The notes: generated by a model not told the origin, from the sequence alone. DNA of 64,000 nt from Neobacillus driksii (GCF_013409995.1 NZ_JACCBX010000001.1:639477-703476), one strand, 5' to 3'. Shown: positions 8,712-17,502, counted from the first letter of the stretch. Translations and numbers: made by a program.

Positions 8712-8977
8712 TGGTTGAATATATACGAAAGAGTACTTTTGAAACTGTCCACTTCGATGGGGAAGTAATAATTCTTAATACTGACAATTACACTTTAACA
8801 AAGTTAAATGAAACAGGTGGATTTTGCTGGTCTTTACTTAATGAATCACAGTCAGTAGAGTCTTTACGTGAATCAATCTTTCGACACTTTGAGACAGAAA
8901 ATAATAATGTACAAGGAGATATAGAAGTCTTTCTTGAGGGTTTATTGGAGTGTGATTTGATTAAAGTTATAGATTGA
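8711..8977 (+). CDS. PqqD-like RiPP recognition protein
   Basis: 88 residues with the PqqD fold pattern: three short beta strands, VHFDGEVIILNTDNYTLTKLNETG, then a helical part ending in FLEGLLECDLIKVID. The LNETGGFCWSLL block is typical of PqqD-family chaperones, which bind leader peptides and present them to modifying enzymes (equivalent to lasso B1 proteins). The ATG overlaps the stop of the kinase gene. In a locus with a Y..P.L-type leader it is the most probable precursor-binding partner. Its usual mate, a B2 transglutaminase-like peptidase, is absent here. Confidence 0.85.
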   Translation: MVEYIRKSTFETVHFDGEVIILNTDNYTLTKLNETGGFCWSLLNESQSVESLRESIFRHFETENNNVQGDIEVFLEGLLECDLIKVID

Positions 8978-9053
8978 CCTAGAAATTCTTTTAAAAAAAT
9001 CATTATAAGTAGAGAAAGCTACATTTAAATTTTTTATATTTGGAGTGTCTCCT

Positions 9054-10865
9054 ATGTTGGTACAACTAAAGCAAAAAATGAACTGGTTAAAAAAGCAATA
9101 TTTTAATATTAACGATATTAAAAAGACCTTTAAGTTCTTAAAACCGTTCATTTTAAAACAATGGAAGGCATATGTCATCCTTTTAACTTTATTAGGTTTT
9201 GATATATTTTTTACCATTACTTACGCTTGGTTCTTCGGGAATCTTACGGACGCAGCGATTCATGGGAGTTTCAGCCGGCTAAAAGAATTGATACCAATTG
9301 GTATTTTCCTTACTTTATTGAGTATTATATCTAATTATTGTGAAATTTACTTTGAAACGATTGCTTGCAACGGTTTGAAAAATCATTTGAAAGAATATTT
9401 GTTTGAACATATTCTTCGGATGCCTGCAGGTGAGACTTCTAATATTAGATCAGGGGACTTAATTTCTTATTTTAATAGTGATATTCATCACATAAATGGA
9501 GTGGTAGGTAGTAGTCTTATTAGCTTGATAAAACTTCCGCTTATTTACATTTCAGTCTTAATATATTTACTTCAAATTAATTGGTTGCTTTGTATCATAA
9601 GTGTCATAATTGCTCCCTTAGCAATTGGGGGAGGCACCTTTTTTGGTTTCCTTCTTAAAAAAAATGGTAGAAATCTAAATCAGCTTTATGTTGAGATTAA
9701 TAGTACATTAAGTGAGGCATTTCATGGTTTTCAGGTTATTCGCTCATTTACGTTAGAAAAGAATATTTTTAGAGAATTCAAAATTAAAAATCAGAAATAT
9801 TATAAACTCGAACTTGAAAATGCTAAGCTCCAGGGCTGGTATTATTCTGGAGGATACATAGTAAATTCAGTAGCATTTTTATTTAATCTTTGTTTAGGTG
9901 CTTACTTTGTAACTAAAGGTAGCCTTACAGTGGGGGCCCTTTTGATATTTACTAACCTTGCTGGTCATCTGGTGTACCCTATGATGGGGCTTGCTGGACA
10001 GTGGGCAGGTTTTCAGAGATCTGTTACCGCAATTGAAAGATTAATTGATCTTCTTCAAAAACCTACAGCTTCCAATGATTTAGCTTCTTATACTCCTTCT
10101 TTATCAAATGTTAATTCTATTCAATTTCAAGATATTACTTTCAGTTATGATGAACACAAAAAAATATTTGAGAATTTTGACCTTGATATTCCTACTGGAA
10201 AAATTGTTGCGATCGTTGGCCCAAGTGGTGCTGGTAAAACAACACTCTTCAATCTTCTACAACAATTTTATAAACCACAATTCGGTAGGGTATTAATTAA
10301 CGGAATTCCAACTGATGAACTTACTCTGTCTGAGTTAAGAAGTAGTATTGCGCATGTACCACAAGAAACGTTTCTATTTGTTGGTTCAATTAAGGAAAAT
10401 TTATTAATTGCTCGACCAGGTATTACAGAAACAGAAATGTTTAATGCAGCAAAAAATGCAAATATTCATGAATTTATAAAATCTTTACCGAATGGTTATG
10501 ACACTGAAATAGGTGAAAGAGGAATAAAATTGTCAGGGGGGCAAAAGCAGCGAATAGCAATTGCTCGAGCTATTTTAAAAAATGCTCCTATTCTGCTACT
10601 TGATGAGGCAACATCAGCGCTTGACTCTCAAACTGAGTTCAGAGTTAAGGAAGCTTTGGAAAAATTGATAATTGGTAGAACAACACTAGTAATTGCACAT
10701 AGACTATCAACTATTCAAAATGCAGACATGATAATTGTAATGAATGATGGAAAAATTGAACAGATAGGGAAACATGAGACCCTAATTATACAAAATGGTT
10801 TGTACCAAAAACTTCATGGGACATGGGTCCAAGAAGAAAAATCTAACGCACAATCTCTTGTATAG
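9054..10865 (+). CDS. ABC transporter, fused membrane and ATPase domains (peptide export)
   Basis: 603 residues if started at ATG 9054, which has TTGGAG at good spacing; the GTG at 9045 overlaps that site. Residues about 35-310 form a six-helix exporter domain, followed by a nucleotide-binding domain with GPSGAGKT (about 389), LSGGQKQ (about 493), ILLLDEAT (about 513) and the AHRLST switch. There is no N-terminal C39 peptidase domain, so it does not cut leaders itself. In lasso-like loci this is the D component, exporting the mature peptide and giving self-immunity. Both halves are needed as a homodimer. Confidence 0.9.
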   Translation: MLVQLKQKMNWLKKQYFNINDIKKTFKFLKPFILKQWKAYVILLTLLGFDIFFTITYAWFFGNLTDAAIHGSFSRLKELIPIGIFLTLLSIISNYCEIYFETIACNGLKNHLKEYLFEHILRMPAGETSNIRSGDLISYFNSDIHHINGVVGSSLISLIKLPLIYISVLIYLLQINWLLCIISVIIAPLAIGGGTFFGFLLKKNGRNLNQLYVEINSTLSEAFHGFQVIRSFTLEKNIFREFKIKNQKYYKLELENAKLQGWYYSGGYIVNSVAFLFNLCLGAYFVTKGSLTVGALLIFTNLAGHLVYPMMGLAGQWAGFQRSVTAIERLIDLLQKPTASNDLASYTPSLSNVNSIQFQDITFSYDEHKKIFENFDLDIPTGKIVAIVGPSGAGKTTLFNLLQQFYKPQFGRVLINGIPTDELTLSELRSSIAHVPQETFLFVGSIKENLLIARPGITETEMFNAAKNANIHEFIKSLPNGYDTEIGERGIKLSGGQKQRIAIARAILKNAPILLLDEATSALDSQTEFRVKEALEKLIIGRTTLVIAHRLSTIQNADMIIVMNDGKIEQIGKHETLIIQNGLYQKLHGTWVQEEKSNAQSLV

Positions 10866-10897
10866 GGGTAAATATATATATATAAGGAGTTATTCTC

Positions 10898-11941
10898 TTG
10901 AGCAGTAGATTAATTAGTGCAATTTATGATCCTTTTACATCATTACCAACAGAGGAAAATTTCTACAAAGAAGTACTTGCCGAACATGATTTTATTTCTG
11001 TTGCTCCACAAGTTTATCATTTATTAAATCAGCAGGGAAAGTTGGATCGAACGCCTTTATTTTTCCAAAATCAATTAAAGGAAAGGTTTAACAAGGCTTT
11101 CTATCAGAACCTCTTCATTAAAAATCAGACTAAAATGATTCTGGAGAAATTTGAGGAGTTAGAAATTAATGTTATTCCTTTGAAGGGGGTATTTTTTTCG
11201 GAAAAGTATTTTGGTCATTTAGGGGCTAGGGCAACCACGGACATAGATTTACTAATCCATTTCGATGATATTCAAAAAGTGAGAGAAGTAGTTAAATCCT
11301 TGGGGTTTATCGTTGAGGAAAAAATGATTCGTAATCATTTTCATTGTAGTTTCAGTAAAGATATTCCTAGTTCTCCAGTTCCTTTAGTTGTGGAATTGCA
11401 TTGGAATCTATTAAAAGAAAACACAGCTAATTTTGACATTAGAGAGGTTTGGAATAATTCTAACTCAATTAATAACTCAAAATATATCAAGGAGCTTTCC
11501 AAGTACCATACTTTTTATTTTATGTGTCTTCATAGTTGGAGGCATAATTTCAATTCAATGAGGTATTATTTAGACATTGTTCAGTTGATCCATTCACTTT
11601 GTGAGGAAATTGACTACTTCAGATTAATTAATGATGGAGTCCAACATAAAACATCAAAAAGAATTATTAGAACGATATCTCTCGTTTACGAAGAGTTTCA
11701 ACATTTGGATAGGATAAAGAAATTTGAATTGAAAAGGAAATTCATTGTTAAGAAAAGTGATTTGAAGGGTATTCGTAAATACGTTGATGTTATTGATTAC
11801 CAATTCTTAAGTTACGATTCTGTTAAACATGGTTATAGAGAATTCTTGGTCTGGTTTAAAAATGAATGTTCAGTTGCAATCCACCATAAAATAAAAAATA
11901 AAGTTAGTTGGTTAAGACGTACCCGACCTTTTGGAAGTTGA
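10898..11941 (+). CDS. NTP_transf_5 nucleotidyltransferase-like protein
   Basis: 347 residues from TTG 10898, chosen because AAGGAGT lies 7 bases ahead. The region 90-125 (INVIPLKGVFFSEKYF, then GARATTDIDLLI) carries the KG and T-D-I-D motifs of the NTP_transf_5 family; the two Asp residues near 115 and 117 would bind metal. The family belongs to the polymerase-beta-like nucleotidyltransferase fold and recurs in lasso and other RiPP loci, where its substrate is unproven. Later motifs ELHWNL and a histidine-rich helix (CLHSWRHNFNS) also fit the family. It probably modifies the peptide or another enzyme of the locus. Confidence 0.82.
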   Translation: MSSRLISAIYDPFTSLPTEENFYKEVLAEHDFISVAPQVYHLLNQQGKLDRTPLFFQNQLKERFNKAFYQNLFIKNQTKMILEKFEELEINVIPLKGVFFSEKYFGHLGARATTDIDLLIHFDDIQKVREVVKSLGFIVEEKMIRNHFHCSFSKDIPSSPVPLVVELHWNLLKENTANFDIREVWNNSNSINNSKYIKELSKYHTFYFMCLHSWRHNFNSMRYYLDIVQLIHSLCEEIDYFRLINDGVQHKTSKRIIRTISLVYEEFQHLDRIKKFELKRKFIVKKSDLKGIRKYVDVIDYQFLSYDSVKHGYREFLVWFKNECSVAIHHKIKNKVSWLRRTRPFGS

Positions 11942-12128
11942 TTTAAAATAGTTAAGGACATAAAAATAGATTGAAAATGCTCAGTTTGAATTCTAGATTC
12001 ACTAACAATCTAGACTTAATTGGGGTAAGAGAAGAACCCATGATGTAATTAGGTCACAATAAATTGAAATTATTAGTAAAGAAAATGTTGGTTAAAACAG
12101 TTGAGATTTAAGAAATGTGGGTTAATTC

Positions 12129-12584
12129 ATGATATTCGATAAAAGTATTATTGATTTGTTCAAAAATATTGTCCGTAAGGATGGGTTCATTGAACTTCCC
12201 TCCGTAGGATACAGTATGTTTCCTTTCATTCGAAAGGGTGATATTTGTCGGTTTGTACCATGTGATCCTCAAACATTAAAGAAGGGTGATGTTGTTCTAT
12301 TCCACTCGGAATCAGGGCAGCTGATTGCACATCGTTTTTCTCATTCAAATATATTGGAAAACAGGAGATATTATTTCTTCAAAGGGGATACCAATTTAGG
12401 TTTTGATCAACCTGTAATGGATTACCATATTATAGGTAAACTAACAAGTATTCAGAGACTGAATAAGGGATTTAGTATTGAGAATCCCTTTTTCAAAAGA
12501 TGGGGGAAACTTATGCTTGTAATGCCATTGATTTCAGGAATCCTTAGAAGATATTTGATTTGGCGAAGGCTGTTTCACTTTTAA
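12129..12584 (+). CDS. S24/S26-type peptidase (signal-peptidase fold, Ser-His)
   Basis: 151 residues. GYSMFPFI at 27-34 carries the nucleophilic Ser29, and LIAHRF has His68 where bacterial leader peptidases have Lys, so the dyad is of the Ser-His (ER/archaeal signal peptidase, SipW-like) kind. KKGDVVLF and FKGDTN are further family boxes. There is no N-terminal membrane anchor; a weakly hydrophobic C-terminus (LMLVMPLISGIL) could associate with the membrane. The weak ribosome site and 187-bp gap before it leave open whether it is in the same transcript. As the locus lacks the lasso B2 protease, it is the natural candidate for leader removal; this is inference. Confidence 0.8.
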   Translation: MIFDKSIIDLFKNIVRKDGFIELPSVGYSMFPFIRKGDICRFVPCDPQTLKKGDVVLFHSESGQLIAHRFSHSNILENRRYYFFKGDTNLGFDQPVMDYHIIGKLTSIQRLNKGFSIENPFFKRWGKLMLVMPLISGILRRYLIWRRLFHF

Positions 12585-12701
12585 TTCTTTCTTTCACGGT
12601 GATTACTACTTTTTAATATTAGGTGATACACTCCCCATTTATTCCCCATATCTTGAAACGTTTCCTAAAATCGATCCTTCCATTTATCCTAAGAGGGGAT
12701 C

Positions 12702-12830
12702 AGAGTTTATTTCGAGTATTATAACAGTTTAGGACAAGTAGACCCGCTTACCCTCCATGCTGGAACTCCTGTTGAACAGGGAGAAAAATGGGTAGTAACT
12801 CAATGGATGCGCCTGCGAGAAAGGGAGTGA
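12702..12830 (+). pseudogene. Prolyl 4-hydroxylase-like 2OG-Fe(II) oxygenase, C-terminal remnant
   Basis: One frame reads RVYFEYYNSLGQVDP then LTLHAGTPVEQGEKWVVTQW and ends in a stop at 12828. LHAG.PV..GEKW...W.R with the iron-binding His and the 2-oxoglutarate-binding Lys is the conserved end of bacterial prolyl 4-hydroxylases. The N-terminal 170 residues are missing. No start codon precedes it. It lies 118 bp past the RiPP locus on the same strand. Confidence 0.7.
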
Positions 12831-13148
12831 AACTTAATCAACCCCCCTATTAAATAGGATATGATTCCTTTTAGTAGACAGTAAGAAACTATACTAATGT
12901 TCATTTGTTTGGTGATCTGTGAAAAAAATAAAAGGAACGTATAGGAGTCCTGAGATGGGTCAAAAGCTAAAAAATTTTCTAAGGGTGGTAAAATGGGTAA
13001 ATTTAAGAGGTGGCTGAGGAGAGAGTAATACTTGTCTCTTATTTGAACTAGACGATATTCAACATTGAAATATACATATCGTTATACAAGAAAAGGATTT
13101 CAGGACTAGTAAAGGTGATTTTTTAGAATGATTCTTAATTAAAATAAT
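12831..13148. other. Intergenic stretch without recognised gene
   Basis: No convincing frame on either strand; AT-rich with several short A-runs. Confidence 0.4.
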
Positions 13149-13183
13149 AGCCCACGTAAGGAATTAGTTCCCTTACGTGGGCT
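13149..13183 (-). terminator. Strong terminator for the DUF421 gene
   Basis: AGCCCACGTAAGG and CCTTACGTGGGCT form a perfect 13-bp stem. Directly beyond the stop of the minus-strand gene, with T-rich sequence on both sides, so it may act in both directions. Confidence 0.85.
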
Positions 13184-13186
13184 AAT

Positions 13187-13891
13187 TTATTTATATAGGA
13201 AAACTTTTAGATTCATTTTAAGATCAATCGTAGCAAGTAAGACATTGTTAACATCCGTATGATGTTGGCTTTTTATGTTAGTAATTAGCCAATCCTCATT
13301 CTTATCGATCTGATTTAATTCCTGAACATTAATCCTGCCTTCTTTTATAATCGTTCTCGGTAGGTCAAATGGTTCTACTTTTAGGTTGTAGATTGCAGGT
13401 GTGATTGGCTCGTACTTTGGCTCTAAGAAAATAGAGATTTTTCCGTTTGATTCCCATAAAGCTAACGCTACTTTACTAATATCCTCAATTTTTTCTACTC
13501 TTAACTCAGCTAATAAATGGTGAATCGTAATTTTTGCCTTTTTTAAGCCTTTATACATGATTTCACCATTTTTTATAAGAGGAAATGGCGGTGGGTCTAG
13601 GAGCTTCTCAATAAAGGTAAACTTTAAAGTAATCCATAAACCTCCAGTGTATAAAACAACCAATACAATGGTAGTAATCATCGAACCCTTCATTCCAAGT
13701 TTTTCATCTGATAACGGATGGGCGATAATATTTCCTAGAACCAATGCCATGACGAAATCAATCAATCGAAGTTGTGAAATTGCACGCTGTCCCATAAGTT
13801 TGGCAACAATCAGCAAAAATAAAAATCCAACTACAGCTCTTAGAATCCACTGTATTGTAGTCAATGTTTCCTGGCTATGAAAGAAATCCAT
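13187..13891 (-). CDS. DUF421 membrane protein (YetF/YcaP family)
   Basis: 234 residues. Three N-terminal membrane helices (to about residue 85) include the family motif GQRAISQLRLIDFVMALVLG, followed by a soluble DUF421 domain with LLDPPPFPLIKNGEIMYKGL and LAELRVEKIEDISKV. YetF-type proteins are common in spore formers, several per genome; their role is not well defined. The start has AAGGATG upstream and it ends at a strong terminator. It is transcribed alone or after the lactonase gene 26 bp upstream. Confidence 0.88.
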   Translation of the reverse strand: MDFFHSQETLTTIQWILRAVVGFLFLLIVAKLMGQRAISQLRLIDFVMALVLGNIIAHPLSDEKLGMKGSMITTIVLVVLYTGGLWITLKFTFIEKLLDPPPFPLIKNGEIMYKGLKKAKITIHHLLAELRVEKIEDISKVALALWESNGKISIFLEPKYEPITPAIYNLKVEPFDLPRTIIKEGRINVQELNQIDKNEDWLITNIKSQHHTDVNNVLLATIDLKMNLKVFLYK

Positions 13892-13917
13892 CGTAATTCA
13901 TCCTTAGATAGTAAGTT

Positions 13918-14979
13918 CTAATTACTTAAAAACTTAACACAAACAGGGTGTGGTACCGTAATATCAGATTGTAAGAGGGTCAATCTTCCGGTGTCTTCAT
14001 CTCTTGAATATAAAACGATATTACTTGATTCTTGATTAGAAGCAACAATGAACCGTTCAGAAGGGTCAATCTCAAAATCCCTTGGCCAATCCCCCTCTGT
14101 TGAGGTGTGTTCCACAAAGCTTAATTCACCGGACTCTTGATTGATTTGGAACAGGGCAATACTGTTATGACCACGGTTACCAGCATAAACAAAACGACCG
14201 TCCGCAGAAATATGTATAGCACTACCTTGGTTATTTTCTGTAAAATCTTCCGGCAGAGTAGAAATAAATTGTATTTCCGTAAAATGGCCGTTTTCTGGGT
14301 GATAGTGTAAGGCGATTACCTCAGAGCTAAACTCGGTCATGATATAAGCAAATTTTCCATTAGGATGGAACGCAAGGTGTCTAGGACCGCTGCCAGCCTT
14401 TATTGGCAGAAGACTTACTTTTTCAAGTGTGCCATTGTCATTAACTTTATAGGTAATTAGGGCATCAGTTCCTAGTTCAACAACGGCTAAATATTTTTCA
14501 TCCGGTGTTACTCCTGCATAATGGGTATGCGCTTTTTCCTGTCTTGGGTCAGGACCTGATCCCTCATGTTTAAAAATCGAAACAGCAGGCTGTACGGAGC
14601 CGTCCTCTTGATTTAGGAAAGCGGATTCTACTGTTCCTTTATGGTAATTAGCACTAAAAACATAGTTGTTTTTAGAGTCAACACTTACATGACAAGGTGA
14701 TGCACCTTCAGAGAATTGACTGTTTATTACTGTTAACTCACCGTTATCGTTAATTGAAAAAGCTGCTAATCCTCCAGTGTCGCCTTCTTTTACAACGGAA
14801 TATAGGTAGCGATTATCTGAGCTAATTGTTAGATATGTAGGGTTTTCTAGCTTAGCTGCAACTTTAACGTCTACTATGGTCCTATTATCCGTGTCTAGTG
14901 TGAAAGAATAAATACCTTCGCTATCACCTTTGGTGTATGTTCCAATATAGCCTGTGTAATGTTTATTTTCGGTCATCAT
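13918..14979 (-). CDS. Lactonase family protein (6-phosphogluconolactonase-like, beta-propeller)
   Basis: 353 residues beginning MMTENKHYTGYIGTYTKGDSEG; either Met fits the AAGGAG site. Repeats of the form GASPCHVSVDS, GSGPRHLAFHPNGKFAY and DWPRDFEIDPSERF mark the seven-bladed propeller of the Pgl/YkgB family, which hydrolyses 6-phosphogluconolactone in the pentose phosphate pathway or a related lactone. AHTHYAGVTPDEKYL is another conserved block. No signal peptide, so cytoplasmic. The convergent stop of the next gene is 26 bp downstream. Confidence 0.87.
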   Translation of the reverse strand: MMTENKHYTGYIGTYTKGDSEGIYSFTLDTDNRTIVDVKVAAKLENPTYLTISSDNRYLYSVVKEGDTGGLAAFSINDNGELTVINSQFSEGASPCHVSVDSKNNYVFSANYHKGTVESAFLNQEDGSVQPAVSIFKHEGSGPDPRQEKAHTHYAGVTPDEKYLAVVELGTDALITYKVNDNGTLEKVSLLPIKAGSGPRHLAFHPNGKFAYIMTEFSSEVIALHYHPENGHFTEIQFISTLPEDFTENNQGSAIHISADGRFVYAGNRGHNSIALFQINQESGELSFVEHTSTEGDWPRDFEIDPSERFIVASNQESSNIVLYSRDEDTGRLTLLQSDITVPHPVCVKFLSN

Positions 14980-15463
14980 TTAAACTCCTTTAATGAAATA
15001 TCATCATTTTATTTTATCAAACTACCCACAGAATTATTAACCAAATAAAACATGCTCTTGAGAGTATATGTTTTATGAATACATTAAAAGACAAAAATAT
15101 ACAAGTAATAAGTATCGCTAGTCTATTTCGACTTTAATCATCTTATCTATCTCCGACCTTCTCCCTACTATTTGTTATCTCTGTTTCCTACTTATTCAAA
15201 AAAATTCTTTATAAAGAACTAAATTTTAATATAATATTCTTATTAATAGGAACCTTAACATAAGTGAAAATAACTATATTTTTGTATAATTTAACATTTG
15301 CTTGTTCTCAATCCTAAATTGACTTTATTATTTTTCTTTTGTTTAAAAATATATATAAGTTATAGGGAAAAATTGTAATTTTTTGTCGTAATTTTTAGAA
15401 TTATTTATGTTCGATATAAAGAATAGATGTGGTACTATTTTCTTATGAACTTTATAACTTTAA
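14980..15463. other. Intergenic region before the riboswitch
   Basis: AT-rich; no gene recognised. It must carry the promoters of the lactonase gene (leftward) and of the riboswitch-SinI unit (rightward). Confidence 0.5.
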
Positions 15464-15546
15464 TTAGATAAAGACAACCCTTTCCAAAAAGTTGGGCGCA
15501 AAGCTTCAGGTCTAAAGTTCTAAACGATGATAGCTAAGCTGCCTAA
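15464..15546 (+). ncRNA. c-di-GMP-I (GEMM) riboswitch
   Basis: The segment GATAAAGACAACCC, then GGGCGCAAAGCTTCAGGTCT and GATAGCTAAGCTGCC reproduces the conserved core of the class I cyclic-di-GMP aptamer: the A-rich 5' strand, the GG(A/G)CGCAAAGC junction, the G(G)TCTAAAG tetraloop-receptor side and the GATAGC(T)...TGCC closing strand. The aptamer ends about 15 bases before the ribosome site of a SinI-like gene with no separate terminator visible, so control is probably at translation initiation. Ligand assignment is from sequence pattern. Confidence 0.85.
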
Positions 15547-15575
15547 AATAAATATTGTAGGAGGACACCAGTACA

Positions 15576-15704
15576 ATGTTACCCACTCTATTAGATGAAA
15601 AAGAAGTAGATAAGGAATGGCTAGAACTCATCTTAGAAGCTCGAAATTTAGGGATTACTGTTGATGAAATTAAGGATTTCCTAAAAGACCCATCGAATAC
15701 ATAA
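15576..15704 (+). CDS. SinI-like antirepressor
   Basis: A 42-residue protein with GTAGGAGGA ribosome site. The core DKEWLELILEARNLGITVDE followed by IKDFL matches the SinI dimerisation domain, which pairs with the same domain in SinR and pulls that repressor off biofilm and sporulation promoters. The protein has no DNA-binding domain, as in SinI. No sinR lies next to it in this window, so a partner would be encoded elsewhere. It sits directly behind a c-di-GMP-I riboswitch, linking second-messenger level to antirepressor dose. A terminator follows at 15734. Confidence 0.85.
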   Translation: MLPTLLDEKEVDKEWLELILEARNLGITVDEIKDFLKDPSNT

Positions 15705-15733
15705 CATTAAAAAAGATATGCTTCTAAAAAAAT

Positions 15734-15757
15734 GTCCATTAAAAATGGGCTTTTTTT
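15734..15757 (+). terminator. Terminator after the SinI-like gene
   Basis: GTCCATT-AAAA-ATGGGC hairpin followed by seven T. Confidence 0.75.
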
Positions 15758-15893
15758 CGTTAACAGGATAATCTAATAATATGCGTTATGTTCAATAGGC
15801 ATTTTTATTTTCATTATAGGATAAGTTTAGTAAAATTTAATCTAACATTACTGTTTGGAAGTTAAAACTATCACATAAATAAGGAGTTTGATT

Positions 15894-16616
15894 ATGGCTC
15901 AAGGAAAAAAAGGTACGAAAAAAGGCACGACAAAACCGCCTTCTTCATCATCTAAATTTGTTTTTTGGATTATAGGATTGATTGCAATCGCTATTATTGG
16001 ATTCATTTTTCTCGCCAACAACGAGAAATCTGATGATAGCGCAAAAGAAGAGATTGATTATTCCAATCAGCCTTTTTTAGGCGAAGAATCAGCACCTGTT
16101 TCCATTGTAGAATTTGGCGATTATAAGTGCCCGAATTGTAAAAACTTTGCGGAAAATGTTGTACCGCAAGTAGTAAAAGAATTTGTTGATACAGGCAAAG
16201 CTAAATTTTATTATTTCCATTATCCATTTATTAATGTTGATTCAGATCGTACAGCCAAATTTTCAGAGGCGGTTTATCATGAGTTAGGCAACGAAAAATT
16301 TTGGGAGTTTCATGAACTTATTTTCGATAAGCAGCCGGAAGATACACGATATGAAACGATTGATGTTTTTACCGAAGAATTTTTAACCGAAACATTAGGA
16401 GAAATGGCTAGTGAGGAAGAGGTTAAGAAGGTAGTTGCTTATTTTGATACAAAAGCTCCAGAAGAGGCTTGGAAAAGTGATGAGGATCTTGGGGGAAAAT
16501 TAGGAGTTACTGGAACCCCAACCATTTTTGTTAATGGTAAGCGATTTGATGGACAGACGATGGATGATTTAAATGAATTAGTAGAGGAAGCGGCAAAGGA
16601 GAAAGGGAATGAATAA
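15894..16616 (+). CDS. bdbD: BdbD-type thiol-disulfide oxidoreductase (DsbA-like)
   Basis: 240 residues from ATG 15894 (AAGGAG 7 bases before; the TTG at 15888 is not supported). A basic start, one membrane anchor at about 21-41, then a thioredoxin-fold domain with the CPNC active site (Cys79, Cys82) and cis-proline loop GVTGTPTIFVNG. The protein is anchored outside the membrane and oxidises cysteines of exported proteins. Its gene overlaps bdbC by 8 bases, and BdbC re-oxidises it. Confidence 0.9.
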   Translation: MAQGKKGTKKGTTKPPSSSSKFVFWIIGLIAIAIIGFIFLANNEKSDDSAKEEIDYSNQPFLGEESAPVSIVEFGDYKCPNCKNFAENVVPQVVKEFVDTGKAKFYYFHYPFINVDSDRTAKFSEAVYHELGNEKFWEFHELIFDKQPEDTRYETIDVFTEEFLTETLGEMASEEEVKKVVAYFDTKAPEEAWKSDEDLGGKLGVTGTPTIFVNGKRFDGQTMDDLNELVEEAAKEKGNE

Positions 16617-17016
16617 ACCTTTACTGCTTGCATGGGTTGCTGCACTTATTGCAACCATTGGGAGTTTGTATTTCAGTGAAGTTCTCCACTATATTCCCTG
16701 TACGCTTTGTTGGTATCAGCGAATTTTTATGTATCCATTAGCGATCATTCTAGGGATAGCATTTTACCGAAATGATAACGATATTGTGAAATACACATTA
16801 CCATTGTCGATTATTGGAATGCTCATTTCAGGCTATCATACGGCTCTGCAAAAGATTCCTTATTTGCAGCAATTTGAAATGTGTAAAAGTGGTGTGCCTT
16901 GCTCAAAAGATTATATTAACTGGCTTGGTTTTATCACTATTCCAATCTTGGCGTTTACAGCTTTCACGATTATTACTATCTGCTTAGTTTTCATTGCACG
17001 AAACCAAAAGAAATAA
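16609..17016 (+). CDS. bdbC: BdbC-type disulfide oxidoreductase (DsbB-like)
   Basis: 135 residues, four membrane helices. CTLC at 31-34 and the pair Cys92/Cys98 in CKSGVPC are the two redox couples of DsbB/BdbC, which pass electrons from BdbD to quinone. YIPCTLCWYQRIFMYPL is the usual family signature. The start lies inside the end of bdbD, so the two are co-translated; a strong terminator follows immediately. Confidence 0.92.
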   Translation: MNKPLLLAWVAALIATIGSLYFSEVLHYIPCTLCWYQRIFMYPLAIILGIAFYRNDNDIVKYTLPLSIIGMLISGYHTALQKIPYLQQFEMCKSGVPCSKDYINWLGFITIPILAFTAFTIITICLVFIARNQKK

Positions 17017-17045
17017 GACTCAGCTTTTGCTGAGTCTTGTTTAAT
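17015..17045 (+). terminator. Terminator after bdbDC
   Basis: AAGACTCAGC-TTTT-GCTGAGTCTT, a perfect 10-bp stem with a T-rich tail; it begins within the bdbC stop codon and lies 11 bp from the convergent Dps gene, so it may serve both. Confidence 0.85.
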
Positions 17046-17055
17046 TTCCGGTATT

Positions 17056-17502
17056 TTAGATTGATTTGCCAAGGAATGCTGTTAACATCCATACATGTTT
17101 TTCTAAACCAGAATGAATAGCAAGGAGCATATCACCTGTTGTTTCATCGTCTTTTTCTTCAGCAATGCTCATACCTTCTTTTAATTCCCCTATAATAATC
17201 GAAAAATCATTGATTATGGTTTGAACCATTTCTTCAGCAGTCTCGCTGCCTTGTGCTTCTTGAATCGATGAAAGTTCAAGACATTCTCTCATCGTCGCAA
17301 CTGGATTTCCACCGATTGCAAGTAATCGTTCTGCTAATTCATCGACATGCAATCCTGCTTCGTTATAGAATTCTTCAAATTTAGCGTGCAGGGTGAAAAA
17401 CTGACCACCCTTCACATACCAATGGTAATTATGTAACTTGATATACAACACAGACCAGTTTGCAATTTGTTTGTTAAGTATGTTCACTAACTGACTTTCC
17501 AT
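17056..17502 (-). CDS. Dps-family ferritin-like DNA-protection protein
   Basis: 148 residues. [24 protein letters not shown] and [14 protein letters not shown] carry the His, Asp and Glu residues of the inter-subunit ferroxidase site of Dps proteins, which assemble as 12-mers, oxidise Fe(II) with peroxide and store iron. The length is normal. TGGAGGG precedes the ATG. A TATAAT-like box lies about 40 bp upstream of the start; I could not settle whether it is under PerR or general stress control. Confidence 0.92.
   Translation of the reverse strand: MESQLVNILNKQIANWSVLYIKLHNYHWYVKGGQFFTLHAKFEEFYNEAGLHVDELAERLLAIGGNPVATMRECLELSSIQEAQGSETAEEMVQTIINDFSIIIGELKEGMSIAEEKDDETTGDMLLAIHSGLEKHVWMLTAFLGKSI

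Noticed and set aside
7692..12584. Standard lasso peptide, lanthipeptide or sactipeptide locus
   Set aside because: No Asn-synthetase-like cyclase, no B2 protease, no LanM/LanBC, no radical SAM enzyme, and the precursor has no Cys.
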